The position numbers and the translations under genes were made by a program. From contig NZ_JAGPXL010000012.1 in NCBI RefSeq assembly GCF_018070565.1, positions 62,001 to 126,000 on the forward strand: a stretch of DNA of 64,000 bases, read 5' to 3'. Source of the stretch: Streptomyces sp. B93 (lineage in GTDB: Bacteria > Actinomycetota > Actinomycetes > Streptomycetales > Streptomycetaceae). Below, piece after piece: positions 9,357-17,957 of the stretch. The number at the start of each line of letters is the position of its first letter. Position 1 is the first letter of the stretch. The notes beneath the pieces were generated by a model. It did no database searches, was not told where the DNA came from, and saw nothing but the letters and a program-made list of their open reading frames with translations.

Positions 9357-9944
9357 ATGACCACCTCTCCCACCCCTGCCGCGCTCGGCGTCGACCAGGC
9401 GCGCACCCGGCTGCACGAGTTCACCGTGCTCGATGTGCGCACCCCCGCCGAGTATGCGTCAGGTCACCTCCCCGGCGCCCTGAACATCCCCCTGGACAGC
9501 CTGAGGTCCGCCCTCCCCGAGATCCGGCACGCCGCCGAACGCGGCGAGGTCCTGGTCGTCTGCGCCTCCGGCGCCCGCTCCGAGAACGCCTGCAAGCAGC
9601 TCGCCGCGCAGGGCGTCCCCACCGCCACCCTCGTCGGCGGCACCGGCGCCTGGGCCGCGGACGGCCACGAACTGCACCGGCCCGCCGCCTGCGCCACCCG
9701 CTCCGGCTGGGCCATGGAACGCCAGGTCCGCCTCACCGCCGGAACGCTGGTCCTGCTCGGCCTCGCCCTCGGTGTCCTGCTGCACCCCGCCTTCCTGCTG
9801 CTCTCCGCGGGCATCGCGGGCGGCCTGGTCTTCTCGGCGCTCACCGACACCTGCGGCATGGCGGTCATGCTCGGCAAGCTGCCCCACAACCGGCCGCGCA
9901 AGGCCGACCTGGACACGGCGCTGGCGGCCCTGCGCGCCCGCTGA
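9357..9944 (+). CDS. Rhodanese with C-terminal DUF2892 membrane anchor (YgaP-like)
   Basis: A 195-residue protein. The N-terminal rhodanese domain (about 8-110) contains LDVRTPAEYASGHLPGALNIP and the active loop CASGARSENA with Cys near residue 69. Two hydrophobic helices (about 130-170; LVLLGLALGVLL and FLLLSAGIAGGLVF) form a DUF2892 anchor followed by a short basic tail. E. coli YgaP has the same layout and works as a membrane sulfurtransferase. The ATG at 9357 has GAAGGAAC upstream. It is divergent from the CstR-like repressor with the operator between them, so it is almost certainly part of the same sulfane-sulfur response. Confidence 0.9.
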   Translation: MTTSPTPAALGVDQARTRLHEFTVLDVRTPAEYASGHLPGALNIPLDSLRSALPEIRHAAERGEVLVVCASGARSENACKQLAAQGVPTATLVGGTGAWAADGHELHRPAACATRSGWAMERQVRLTAGTLVLLGLALGVLLHPAFLLLSAGIAGGLVFSALTDTCGMAVMLGKLPHNRPRKADLDTALAALRAR

Positions 9945-9979
9945 GGCGGGAAGGGGACCGGGAGGGCGGAGGGCTCGGC

Positions 9980-10411
9980 TCAGTCCGCCAGCTCGATGTC
10001 GACGGCGGGCGGCTGCTGGAGCGTGTGGTGCACGGTGCAGTGCGAGGCCACCGCCAGCAGTGCCGCCCGCCGCTCCTCGGGCAGACCGGGCGGTGGTACG
10101 ACCGTCAGGTGCAGGGCGGTGACCCGCGCGGGCCGGTCGGTGGCCATGGTGAACTCGGTGCGCACCCGAAGCCCGTCACGCGACAGCCCGTGCCGGACCA
10201 GATAGCGCCCCGCGTAGAAGGCGACACAGGTGGCCAGCGACGCGGCGAACAGCTCGGTCGGGGTGGGCGCGGTGTCCGCGCCGCCCACCGCCACGGGCTG
10301 GTCGACCAGGACCCGGTGCCCCCGGACGTCCACGGCGTAGGCGTCACCGTCGACATGGGCGACGTCGAGCACGTGCGCCGTGCCCTGGTCCTGGGTGGTG
10401 GTGCTGGTCAT
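9980..10411 (-). CDS. OsmC-family thiol peroxidase-like protein
   Basis: A 143-residue OsmC/Ohr-fold protein. Two conserved Cys lie in ASLATCVAFYAG (central helix) and ASHCTVHHTL near the C-terminus, the usual peroxidatic/resolving pair. It probably reduces organic peroxides or persulfides. It runs toward the rhodanese-DUF2892 gene and has no CstR-type box upstream, so co-regulation with the sulfur genes is not shown. The sequence GGTCATG-G-CATGACC is a palindrome spanning its start codon (10406-10420). Ohr versus YhfA/OsmC subtype cannot be resolved here. Confidence 0.88.
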   Translation of the reverse strand: MTSTTTQDQGTAHVLDVAHVDGDAYAVDVRGHRVLVDQPVAVGGADTAPTPTELFAASLATCVAFYAGRYLVRHGLSRDGLRVRTEFTMATDRPARVTALHLTVVPPPGLPEERRAALLAVASHCTVHHTLQQPPAVDIELAD

Positions 10412-10528
10412 GGCATGACCCCTCTTCCGCTCGGTTCCACGCCCATTCGACCGCGCGGGACGCGTGCGGGGCAGAGGCCGACAGGGTGCGGAAGGGGACC
10501 GTTGGTCCCTGTGGGTCCCCTCGGGGCC

Positions 10529-10852
10529 TCAGCCCCGCGTCTCCGCCGCCACCCAGCCCAGATACGCCGCGCTGCCCGAGACCACGGGTACGGCGATCAC
10601 CTCCGGGGTGTCGTAGTCATGGAGTTCACCGATGCGCTCCGCCAGCCGTGCCACCAGCTCACCGCGCGTCTTGAAGTCGACCCGCCACTCCCGCGCCTCC
10701 TCCACGGCGCCCTCCCACCGGTAGACGGAGGAGATCGGGTACACCTGCGCGCACGCGGCCAGCCTCTCCCCGATCACCCCGGCGGCCAGCGCGCGGGCCT
10801 TCTCCTCGGCGTCGGTCGTCGTGACCACGATGGCGTACGCGGAATCGGTCAT
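10529..10852 (-). CDS. cutA: CutA1 divalent-cation tolerance protein
   Basis: A 107-residue small trimeric CutA1-fold protein. The family motifs are AACAQVYPISSVYRWEGAVEEAREW and HDYDTPEVIAVPVVSGSAAYLGWV. I start it at the ATG beginning MTDSAYAI. An in-frame ATG six codons upstream (10870) is possible, but the domain begins at the later one. The family was linked to copper tolerance in E. coli, but its biochemical role remains unsettled. It stands alone between OsmC and the DHFR-fold gene on the same strand. Confidence 0.9.
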   Translation of the reverse strand: MTDSAYAIVVTTTDAEEKARALAAGVIGERLAACAQVYPISSVYRWEGAVEEAREWRVDFKTRGELVARLAERIGELHDYDTPEVIAVPVVSGSAAYLGWVAAETRG

Positions 10853-10900
10853 GGACGTGAGCGTAGCCATATGGTCCAGCTGACCGCCGAGGGGCCGCCC

Positions 10901-11509
10901 TCACTCCCCGAGCGCGGCGACGGCCTCCTCGTAACCGCCCGTCGGCGGCGCGGTGTCGGGCCCGTACACGAGGTTCAGCACCCCGGTCGCGAACGTCTCG
11001 GACTTCAGCAGCCGCAGTGGGATGGACGGCTCGCCCTCGTCGAACAGACGCATGCCCTTGCGCACGGCGATCGGGTGGACGAGGAGGTGCAGTTCGTCGA
11101 GGAGGCCCGCGGCCAGCAGCTGCCGGACGACGGAGACCGAGCCGCTCAGCGCGATGTCACCGCCCGGCTCAGCCTTCAGCGCCGCGGCGACCTCGGCGAC
11201 GTCACCCCGCGCCTGCTCGGAGTTGCGCCAGCTCAGCTCCAGCCGCTGCCGGGAGAACACGATCTTCCGCAGGTCGCCGAGCTGCTTGGCGAAGCCCGCG
11301 TCCTCGCCGCCCGCGGCCTCTCGCTCGGGCCAGGCGCCGGCGAAGCTGTCGTACGTACCGCGGCCGAAGAGCAGCACCTCCGCGGTGTTCAGGCTGGCGC
11401 CGACGGCGGCGCCCATCTCCTCGTTGAAGTAGGGGAAGTGCCACTGGTCGGGCGCCTCGACGACGCCGTCGAGGGAGATGAAAAGGCTGGCGATGATCTT
11501 CCGTGGCAT
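10901..11509 (-). CDS. RibD/dihydrofolate-reductase-fold family protein
   Basis: A 202-residue protein of the RibD C-terminal/DHFR-like superfamily common in Streptomyces. It starts MPRKIIASLFISLDGVVEAPDQW and has the NADPH-binding pieces LFGRGTYDSFAGAWP and GGDIALSGSVSVVRQLL. The C-terminal strand is LHLLVHPIAVRKGMRLF. The ATG at 11509 has AGGAGG about 5 bp upstream. It is probably an NADPH-dependent reductase of unknown substrate. It is not a housekeeping folA, whose motifs differ. Confidence 0.88.
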   Translation of the reverse strand: MPRKIIASLFISLDGVVEAPDQWHFPYFNEEMGAAVGASLNTAEVLLFGRGTYDSFAGAWPEREAAGGEDAGFAKQLGDLRKIVFSRQRLELSWRNSEQARGDVAEVAAALKAEPGGDIALSGSVSVVRQLLAAGLLDELHLLVHPIAVRKGMRLFDEGEPSIPLRLLKSETFATGVLNLVYGPDTAPPTGGYEEAVAALGE

Positions 11510-11604
11510 GGTGGCCTCCTGGTCCGGTGCGGTGCGCGACGCGCGCTGTACCGGATACGACCGTGCCGCCCGCCGGAACTCATCGGTGGACGGCACGCCG
11601 GTCG

Positions 11605-13158
11605 TCAGACGGTGTCCAGCTCCCGGTGACGTCCCGTGGCCGGTGCACGGCCCGCGGCCCGGCGCGGATCGGTGACGCTGCCCAGCCAGCCCAGCAGGAA
11701 CCCGGCCGGTGCCGTCAGCAGGCCCGGGATCGTCACCTGCCAGACCCTGAAGTCGTACTCCGGGAAGATCGACTCGGGGGTGCCGGACGTGTACGGCGAC
11801 AGCGCGAGCGCCACCACGCTCAGCGCCGTGGCCCCCCACAGGCACCACAGCGCGCCGCGGGCCGTGAACCCCGGCCAGTACAGGGCGTACAGCAGGACCG
11901 GCGCGAGGGCGGCGCCGCACACGGTGAGCCACAGCGTCGAGACGACCACCAGGTTCCAGTCGACGGCGACGACCGCCACGGCCGCCGAGACCGCCCCCGT
12001 CGCCGCCGCCGACCACCGGGCCGTGGCACCGTCGGCCTTGCCGGACCTGCCCAGCACGTCCCGGCCCAGGGCGATACCGGCCGCGAGCGTCACATCCACC
12101 ACGGCCGCGAGCGCCGTGAGGAAGAGCACGCAGGCCAGCGCCGCGACCAGGATGCCGCCGCCGTCCAGTGCCCGCCCGAGCAGCAGCGGCGTGAACACCT
12201 GCGCCGACGGACCGGCCTCGCGCAGCACCCCGCCGACCAGGGCCGCCGCGCCCACACCGACGACGGCCAGCGCGCCGTACAGCAGGACGAGTTCGCCGAG
12301 CATCCAGCGTCCGACGGTCCGCGCGCCACGCGGGCTCTTGGTCGCGATCGCCCGCATCAGCACGGCGGGCATCGCCAGCGTCGCCAACGACATGCCGAAG
12401 GTCTGCCCGACCCGGTTCACGGCGCCCACCCAGCCGTCATCGGTGTAGCCGCCCGGACGCAGGAACGCCTCGCCCATCCCCGAGCCGTGCGCGGCGGCGT
12501 CGAGCAGCCGCCCGGGATGCCAGCCGAAGCGGTCCAGCACGAGCACGGCGGCGACCACCAGCACGGGCAGGGCTATCGCCGACTTCGCGATCATCACCAC
12601 GCCCGTGCCCCGGATTCCGCCGCTCACCGCCAGCGCCGTCATCACACAGCCGATCACCACGATGCAGCCGGTCCGCGCACCGGGCTGCCCGATCAGCGCC
12701 GCGGCCACGTTCCCGACCACCACCAACTGCACGACCAGCAGCGGAAAGCAGACGAACAGCGTCACGAGCCCCCACGACAGACGCACCGCGGGCCCACCGC
12801 CGCCGCGCGCGTCGAGCATGTCCGGGGGCGTCAGCGAGGCATGCTTGCGCAGCGGCTCGATGATCAGCACCAGGAGCAGCACGACCCCGATCAGACTGCC
12901 CAGCATGACGCCGAGCCCGTCGAAGCCGAACGTGGCGACCATGCCCACGAGCACGGTGACCGTCGCCACCGTGGTGGTGTCGCCGCCCATCGCGATGCCC
13001 TGCTGCCAGGACCGCAGACGGCGACTGTCGGAGCGTACGAGAGCGCGGTCGTCCTCGTCGGCGCTGGTGATGATGCACAGCATCAGACAGATCACCACGA
13101 ACACCGAGAACACGGCGAAGACGAGGGACCGGGACGAGGGATCGAGCAGCGTCGTCAT
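11605..13158 (-). CDS. Solute:sodium symporter (SSS family, acetate/monocarboxylate type)
   Basis: A 517-residue permease with about 13 hydrophobic helices. The N-terminal block WQQGIAMGGDTTTVATVTVLVGMVATFGFDG resembles ActP-type SSS transporters, and the start is coupled to a DUF485 gene (ATGA overlap), an arrangement typical of acetate permease operons. FGMSLATLAMPAVLMRAI and VVDVTLAAGIALGRDVL correspond to core transport helices. Substrate is inferred as a short-chain carboxylate. There is no acetyl-CoA synthetase neighbour to confirm it. The ATG at 13158 is chosen because of that overlap. Confidence 0.85.
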   Translation of the reverse strand: MTTLLDPSSRSLVFAVFSVFVVICLMLCIITSADEDDRALVRSDSRRLRSWQQGIAMGGDTTTVATVTVLVGMVATFGFDGLGVMLGSLIGVVLLLVLIIEPLRKHASLTPPDMLDARGGGGPAVRLSWGLVTLFVCFPLLVVQLVVVGNVAAALIGQPGARTGCIVVIGCVMTALAVSGGIRGTGVVMIAKSAIALPVLVVAAVLVLDRFGWHPGRLLDAAAHGSGMGEAFLRPGGYTDDGWVGAVNRVGQTFGMSLATLAMPAVLMRAIATKSPRGARTVGRWMLGELVLLYGALAVVGVGAAALVGGVLREAGPSAQVFTPLLLGRALDGGGILVAALACVLFLTALAAVVDVTLAAGIALGRDVLGRSGKADGATARWSAAATGAVSAAVAVVAVDWNLVVVSTLWLTVCGAALAPVLLYALYWPGFTARGALWCLWGATALSVVALALSPYTSGTPESIFPEYDFRVWQVTIPGLLTAPAGFLLGWLGSVTDPRRAAGRAPATGRHRELDTV

Positions 13159-13457
13159 GACCCGCTCCCGGCGTCCGACCGCGCTTCGAGCCGGTCGACC
13201 CGCCGCCCGTACACCACCAGCGCGTGCACCCCGACGGCGAACGGCACCACGGCCAGCACCACACCGAAGCTCACCGGCCCGACGACCCGAGCCCCGTACC
13301 CACCCGGAGCGAGGGCGGCGACCACCACATACAGAAACCACACGACAGCGATCCGAACCCCGAGCCGCAGCCGCGCCGCCTCCTCCACGGGCCGCCCCTC
13401 GACTGCGAACTCCTCATGCTGCGGCGGCCCGTGCCAGGCCTGCGGTCCGAGGGACAT
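13155..13457 (-). CDS. DUF485 membrane protein, symporter partner
   Basis: A 100-residue protein with two transmembrane helices (VVWFLYVVVAALAPGGYGA and SFGVVLAVVPFAVGVHALVVY) in the DUF485/YjcH arrangement. Homologues sit immediately upstream of ActP-type symporters and are thought to assist them. The 4-bp overlap with the symporter start means the two are co-translated. The C-terminus is charged (RRVDRLEARSD) and cytoplasmic. Confidence 0.85.
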   Translation of the reverse strand: MSLGPQAWHGPPQHEEFAVEGRPVEEAARLRLGVRIAVVWFLYVVVAALAPGGYGARVVGPVSFGVVLAVVPFAVGVHALVVYGRRVDRLEARSDAGSGS

Positions 13458-13903
13458 GTATGACGACTCCGCTCACGTCGGCCCACCACCCGGAAGGGCG
13501 CGGGTACGGCTGGGTGTGTGGGGGGACGGCCGCGGAGTCAACCAGCCCCCCACCCAAACCTGCACACCCAGACCCCAACGCTGTACCCCCGCCCAACGAA
13601 CACCCCTGCGGACGGTGCCGGAGCACTCCGCAGCGAGACCCCGCGGCTCTCCACGAGGAGCGGCGGGGCCTCTTCCCATACGTGTCAGAGCGAGTGTCCG
13701 GTGGTCCGCCGCCTGCCCCGACGGCGTGACGGGGGCGCCGCACCGCCCCTACCGGCGACGGGCCGAACGGCCCGTCGACCGTGCCCTGACGCGGCGACGC
13801 GCGTCGTAAGGGGAGGATCGACAGGCCGTGGATACGCGAATGCACGGGCGTATAGAAGTGAAGCAGCACGGAGAGGTGAGCGACTCTCAGAAGGGGAAGC
13901 GTC
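13458..13903. other. Divergent intergenic region, 446 bp
   Basis: It lies between the DUF485 gene (leftward) and the MmyB-type regulator (rightward). Long open frames on both strands are compositional. Composition becomes less GC-extreme from about 13820 onward (TGGATACGCGAATGC, GTATAGAAGTGAAG), where the regulator promoter should be. I find no confident operator, gene or terminator. Confidence 0.5.
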
Positions 13904-14743
13904 GTGATCGATCGCACAGGGCTGGCCAGCTTTCTCCGCAACCGTCGCGAGGCACTGCAGCCGGAGGACGTCGGCATGCCTCGGGGACGGCGCCGCAGAA
14001 CCAGCGGGCTACGGCGCGAGGAGGTCGCGACGCTGTGCAACATGTCAGCCGACTACTACTCCCGTCTGGAGCGCGAGCGTGGTCCGCAGCCGTCAACGCA
14101 GATGCTCGCCTCGATCGCCCAGGGGCTCCACCTGTCCGTGGACGAGCGTGACCATCTGTTCCGGCTGGCCGGGCACAACCCACCGCCCCGTGGCAGCTCC
14201 AGTGAGCACATCAGCCCCGGACTGCTGCGCGTTCTCGACCGGCTGCAGGACACGCCCGCGGAGATCGTCACCGAGCTAGGCGAGACCCTGCGGCAGACAC
14301 CGATGGGCGTCGCCCTCACCGGCGACACGACGCGGTACACCGGTCCTGCTCGAAGCTCTGGCTACCGGTGGTTCACCGACCCGAGCGCCCGAGACCTCTA
14401 CGCTCCGGAGCAGCACGCGTTCATGACCCGGATGTACGCCGCAGGCCTGCGCGGGATCGTCACCCTCCGGGGTCCCGACTCCCGAGCCGCATACCTGGCG
14501 GATCTGCTCCTGGACTCCAGCGAAGAGTTCCGGCGGGTGTGGGACGACCACGAGATCGGGATCCGCCCGCGCGAGGTCAAGCACTTCGTTCACCCTGAGG
14601 TCGGTGCCCTGGAGCTGAACTGCCAGCACTTGATCGATCCGGACCAGGCCCACTCCCTGATGGTCTATACCGCCGTCCCCGGCACGGAGAGCTACGAGAA
14701 GCTGCAGGTCCTGTCCGTGATCGGCGCGCAGACGCTGCACTGA
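13904..14743 (+). CDS. XRE-family regulator with MmyB-like ligand-binding domain
   Basis: A 279-residue transcriptional regulator. The N-terminal helix-turn-helix (about 5-85; RRTSGLRREEVATLCNMSADYYSRLERERG) is the actinobacterial MmyB subtype. The C-terminal domain (about 105-270; RWFTDPSARDLY, HPEVGALELNCQHLIDPDQ) is the PAS-like MmyB domain, which in related proteins binds fatty-acid-like ligands. The start is GTG at 13904, preceded by GAAGGGGAAG. Such regulators usually sit beside the oxidoreductase genes they control. Here the neighbours are the pao-type operon 390 bp downstream and, further on, an SDR. The target is inferred. Confidence 0.9.
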   Translation: MIDRTGLASFLRNRREALQPEDVGMPRGRRRRTSGLRREEVATLCNMSADYYSRLERERGPQPSTQMLASIAQGLHLSVDERDHLFRLAGHNPPPRGSSSEHISPGLLRVLDRLQDTPAEIVTELGETLRQTPMGVALTGDTTRYTGPARSSGYRWFTDPSARDLYAPEQHAFMTRMYAAGLRGIVTLRGPDSRAAYLADLLLDSSEEFRRVWDDHEIGIRPREVKHFVHPEVGALELNCQHLIDPDQAHSLMVYTAVPGTESYEKLQVLSVIGAQTLH

Positions 14744-15132
14744 ACCGGCGGGCCCGAAGATCTACTCGGCCGGATGCCGCCATGACGACGTCTGACGTCG
14801 GCATCGACTCGATCTTCGACGTCTGGCGTTCCCTGGGATTTGTGAGCAGGGCGGCGGCATGTCCGGCATGCCCGGCGTTCCCCGGCTCAACCGCGGAACG
14901 CGACCGCCGTTGATGTCCCCGGCATGGCGTGGGATGCGTCGGTGACGTGGCCGCGATAGCGGTGAGCCACTGCTCCAGCCCTGTCGGCTCGACCTCAGCC
15001 TGGGATCGGCAGAGCCTGGATGATCCTGCTCCCGACGGCCAGCCTGGAACAGCGCTTGACCCGGCGGCCACACAGATGGTTGCGGCGCCGGCCTTCCCTT
15101 GCCCGAACTCGCGACCAGCCAGGAGGCACTTG
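14744..15132. other. Intergenic region upstream of the aldehyde oxidoreductase operon
   Basis: A 389-bp region with no supported gene. GACGTC-T-GACGTC (near 14787-14799) is a pair of identical palindromic hexamers. A perfect AGGAGG at 15121-15126 serves the next gene. Open frames across this stretch show no recognisable motif. The promoter for the operon should lie here. Confidence 0.45.
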
Positions 15133-15755
<623 letters not shown>

Positions 15756-15756
<1 letters not shown>

Positions 15757-16733
15757 TGCGGCCCTACACCTACGCCCAGGCGCGGACGGTCCGTGAGGCC
15801 GTGCGGGGCGCCGGGCCGGACACCGCCTTCCTCGCCGGCGGCACCACCCTGGTGGACCTCATGAAGCTCGAGGTGATGTCACCCGACCGTGTCGTGGACA
15901 TCAACCGGCTGCCACTGGACGGCATCACCCTGGACCACGAGGGTCTGCACGTCGGCGCGCTCGAACGAATGAGTGATGTGGCCGCCGCACCCGCCGTGCG
16001 GCGACACTATCCGATGATCGCGCAGGCGCTGGAGCTGAGTGCCTCGGCCCAGCTGCGCAACATGGCGAGCATCGGCGGCAACCTGCTGCAGCGCACGCGG
16101 TGCAGCTACTTCCGCGACGTCACGACCGCGTGCAACAAGCGCGAGCCGGGCAGCGGCTGCTCAGCCCTGGAAGGGATCAACCGCAGCCACGCCGTCCTGG
16201 GCACCAGTGATGCGTGCATCGCCACCCATCCCAGCGACCTCGCTGTCCCGCTGGTGGCGTTGAGTGCGACCGTGCACCTGGCCTCGGCACGTGGCACGCG
16301 CACCGTGCCCCTGGACACGTTCTACACCCTGCCCGGTGCCACCCCCGACATCGAGAACGTGCTGTGGCCGAACGAGCTCATCACCGGGATCACCGTGCCC
16401 CGCTCGCCCTGGGCGGCGCACTCGCTGTACGTGAAGATCCGCGACCGGCAGTCGTACGAGTTCGCGCTCACCTCCGCCGCCGTCGCCCTCCAACTGCGCG
16501 GGCGCACCATCGTGAACGCCCGGATCGCCGCCGGCGGCGTGGGGACCAGGCCATGGAGACTGACGGCCGTCGAACGGGCCCTGGCGGGCCGGCCCGCCAC
16601 CTCCGCGACGTTCGAGGCAGCCGCCGCCAGTGCCGCTGAGGGCGCCCGACCACGAGAGCACAACCGGTTCAAGCCCGCACTGCTGCGTCGCACCCTGGTA
16701 CGGGCGCTGACCGAACTGCGGGAGAACCGGTGA
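15756..16733 (+). CDS. Aldehyde oxidoreductase FAD-binding subunit with extra 4Fe-4S cluster (PaoB type)
   Basis: A 325-residue FAD subunit of the CO-dehydrogenase-flavoprotein family. FAD-binding motifs are AFLAGGTTLVDLMK and SIGGNLLQRTRCSYFRD. Between them and the core lies an insert with Cys in RTRCSYF, TACNKREPGSGC and SDACIAT. That is the insert carrying the additional [4Fe-4S] cluster in PaoB, and it separates this family from most xanthine dehydrogenases. The ATG at 15756 overlaps the paoA-like stop (TGATG). It transfers electrons from the molybdenum centre to FAD and an acceptor. Confidence 0.92.
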
Positions 16734-16742
16734 GCGGCCGAC

Positions 16743-17957
16743 GTGGCCCCGCCCGGCCTGACACCGTCGGGGCAGGCGGTTCCCGGTCTGGCGGCGGCCA
16801 TGCTTGAGATCGCCGCCGACCTGGTCGAACGTGTCCGCTGTGAGACCCCGTTCGTGGCCGCCACCGTCACCAGCGTGGCCGGCAGCGCTCCGCGGCAGCC
16901 CGGCTCGACCCTGGTCGTGAACGCGGACGGCACTGTGCTGGGCAACGTGTCGGGCGGGTGCGTCGACGCCGCGGTCCACGACGCGTGTCGGGAGATGCTG
17001 GCCGGGGACCACCAACCCCGGGCCCTGCGGTTCGGATACAGCGACGCCGACGCGCTCGACGTGGGTCTGACCTGCGGTGGCACCATCGAGCTGCTCCTGC
17101 GCCACCACGACCCCACCACCGAACCATGGCTCGAACCGGCTCTGGCCGATGCCGCGAGCGGCCGGGCGGTGGCCGTGGCCACGATCGTGCGCGGCCCGCG
17201 GACCCACCTCGGCCGGACGATCGCCGTGCGGCCCGGGCGACCTGTCGCGGGAACGCTCGGGGACGAACTGCTCGACCAGGTCGCCGAGGCACAGACCACC
17301 GGCGCCCTGCACGCCGGGCGGACCGGCACGCTCGAGCTCGGGGTGGCCGACAGCTACTGCCGGGAGCCCATGACCCTGCTGGTGGAGACCCGCTCCCCAC
17401 CGCCCCGGATGCTGGTCTTCGGCGCCATCGACCACGCCGCCGCGCTGGCCCGGCTCGGCTCCTTCCTCGGTTACCGGGTGACTGTCTGCGACGCCAGGGC
17501 CACGTTCGCCACCCCGGAACGGTTCCCGGACGCGGAGGTCGTCGTTGAATGGCCGCACCGATATCTCGGGTCCCAGGCCGAGGCCGGGCTGCTCGACCAG
17601 CGCACCGTCGTGTGCGTGCTCACCCACGACCCCAAGTTCGACCTCCCGCTCCTGACCGCAGCGCTGCGCATGCCGGTTGCGTATGTGGGGGCCATGGGGT
17701 CCCGCCGCACCCACGAGGAGCGTCTTACGCGGCTGCGCGAGGCCGGTCTCACCGGCCACGAACTCGACCGGTTGCGTTCGCCGATCGGGCTCGACCTCGG
17801 CGCTCGCACCCCCCAGGAGACCGCGCTGTCGATCGCGGCCGAGATCGTCGCCCACCGGCACGGCGGCACCGGGGCCGCCCTGCGCACCGGCGTGCCCATC
17901 CACCGCCCCGGCGTCCCGCTGGCGGGCGCCGTTCCCAGCAGTCAGGAGTCAGGATGA
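16743..17957 (+). CDS. XdhC/PaoD-family molybdenum-cofactor maturation factor
   Basis: A 404-residue cytoplasmic protein that binds, modifies (sulfuration or cytosine-type cofactor) and inserts Moco into xanthine-oxidase-family enzymes. The N-terminal XdhC domain has TVTSVAGSAPRQPGSTLVV, GNVSGGCVDAAV and LTCGGTIELLL. A Rossmann-like C-terminal domain has MLVFGAIDHAAALARLG and VAYVGAMGSRRTHEERL. The start is either GTG 16743 or ATG 16800 (MLEIAADLVERV). The latter is closer to the usual domain start, but its ribosome site is poor. The stop overlaps the large-subunit start. It lies before the large subunit, whereas E. coli has paoD last. Confidence 0.88.
   Translation: MAPPGLTPSGQAVPGLAAAMLEIAADLVERVRCETPFVAATVTSVAGSAPRQPGSTLVVNADGTVLGNVSGGCVDAAVHDACREMLAGDHQPRALRFGYSDADALDVGLTCGGTIELLLRHHDPTTEPWLEPALADAASGRAVAVATIVRGPRTHLGRTIAVRPGRPVAGTLGDELLDQVAEAQTTGALHAGRTGTLELGVADSYCREPMTLLVETRSPPPRMLVFGAIDHAAALARLGSFLGYRVTVCDARATFATPERFPDAEVVVEWPHRYLGSQAEAGLLDQRTVVCVLTHDPKFDLPLLTAALRMPVAYVGAMGSRRTHEERLTRLREAGLTGHELDRLRSPIGLDLGARTPQETALSIAAEIVAHRHGGTGAALRTGVPIHRPGVPLAGAVPSSQESG

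Noticed and set aside
10406..10420. 15-nt palindrome across the OsmC start codon
   Set aside because: GGTCATG-G-CATGACC is perfect, but it includes the start codon and short palindromes of this kind are common. No regulator link was seen.
14762..15073. Minus-strand 103-residue frame upstream of the aldehyde oxidoreductase operon
   Set aside because: No ribosome site, no motif and composition like the surrounding non-coding DNA.
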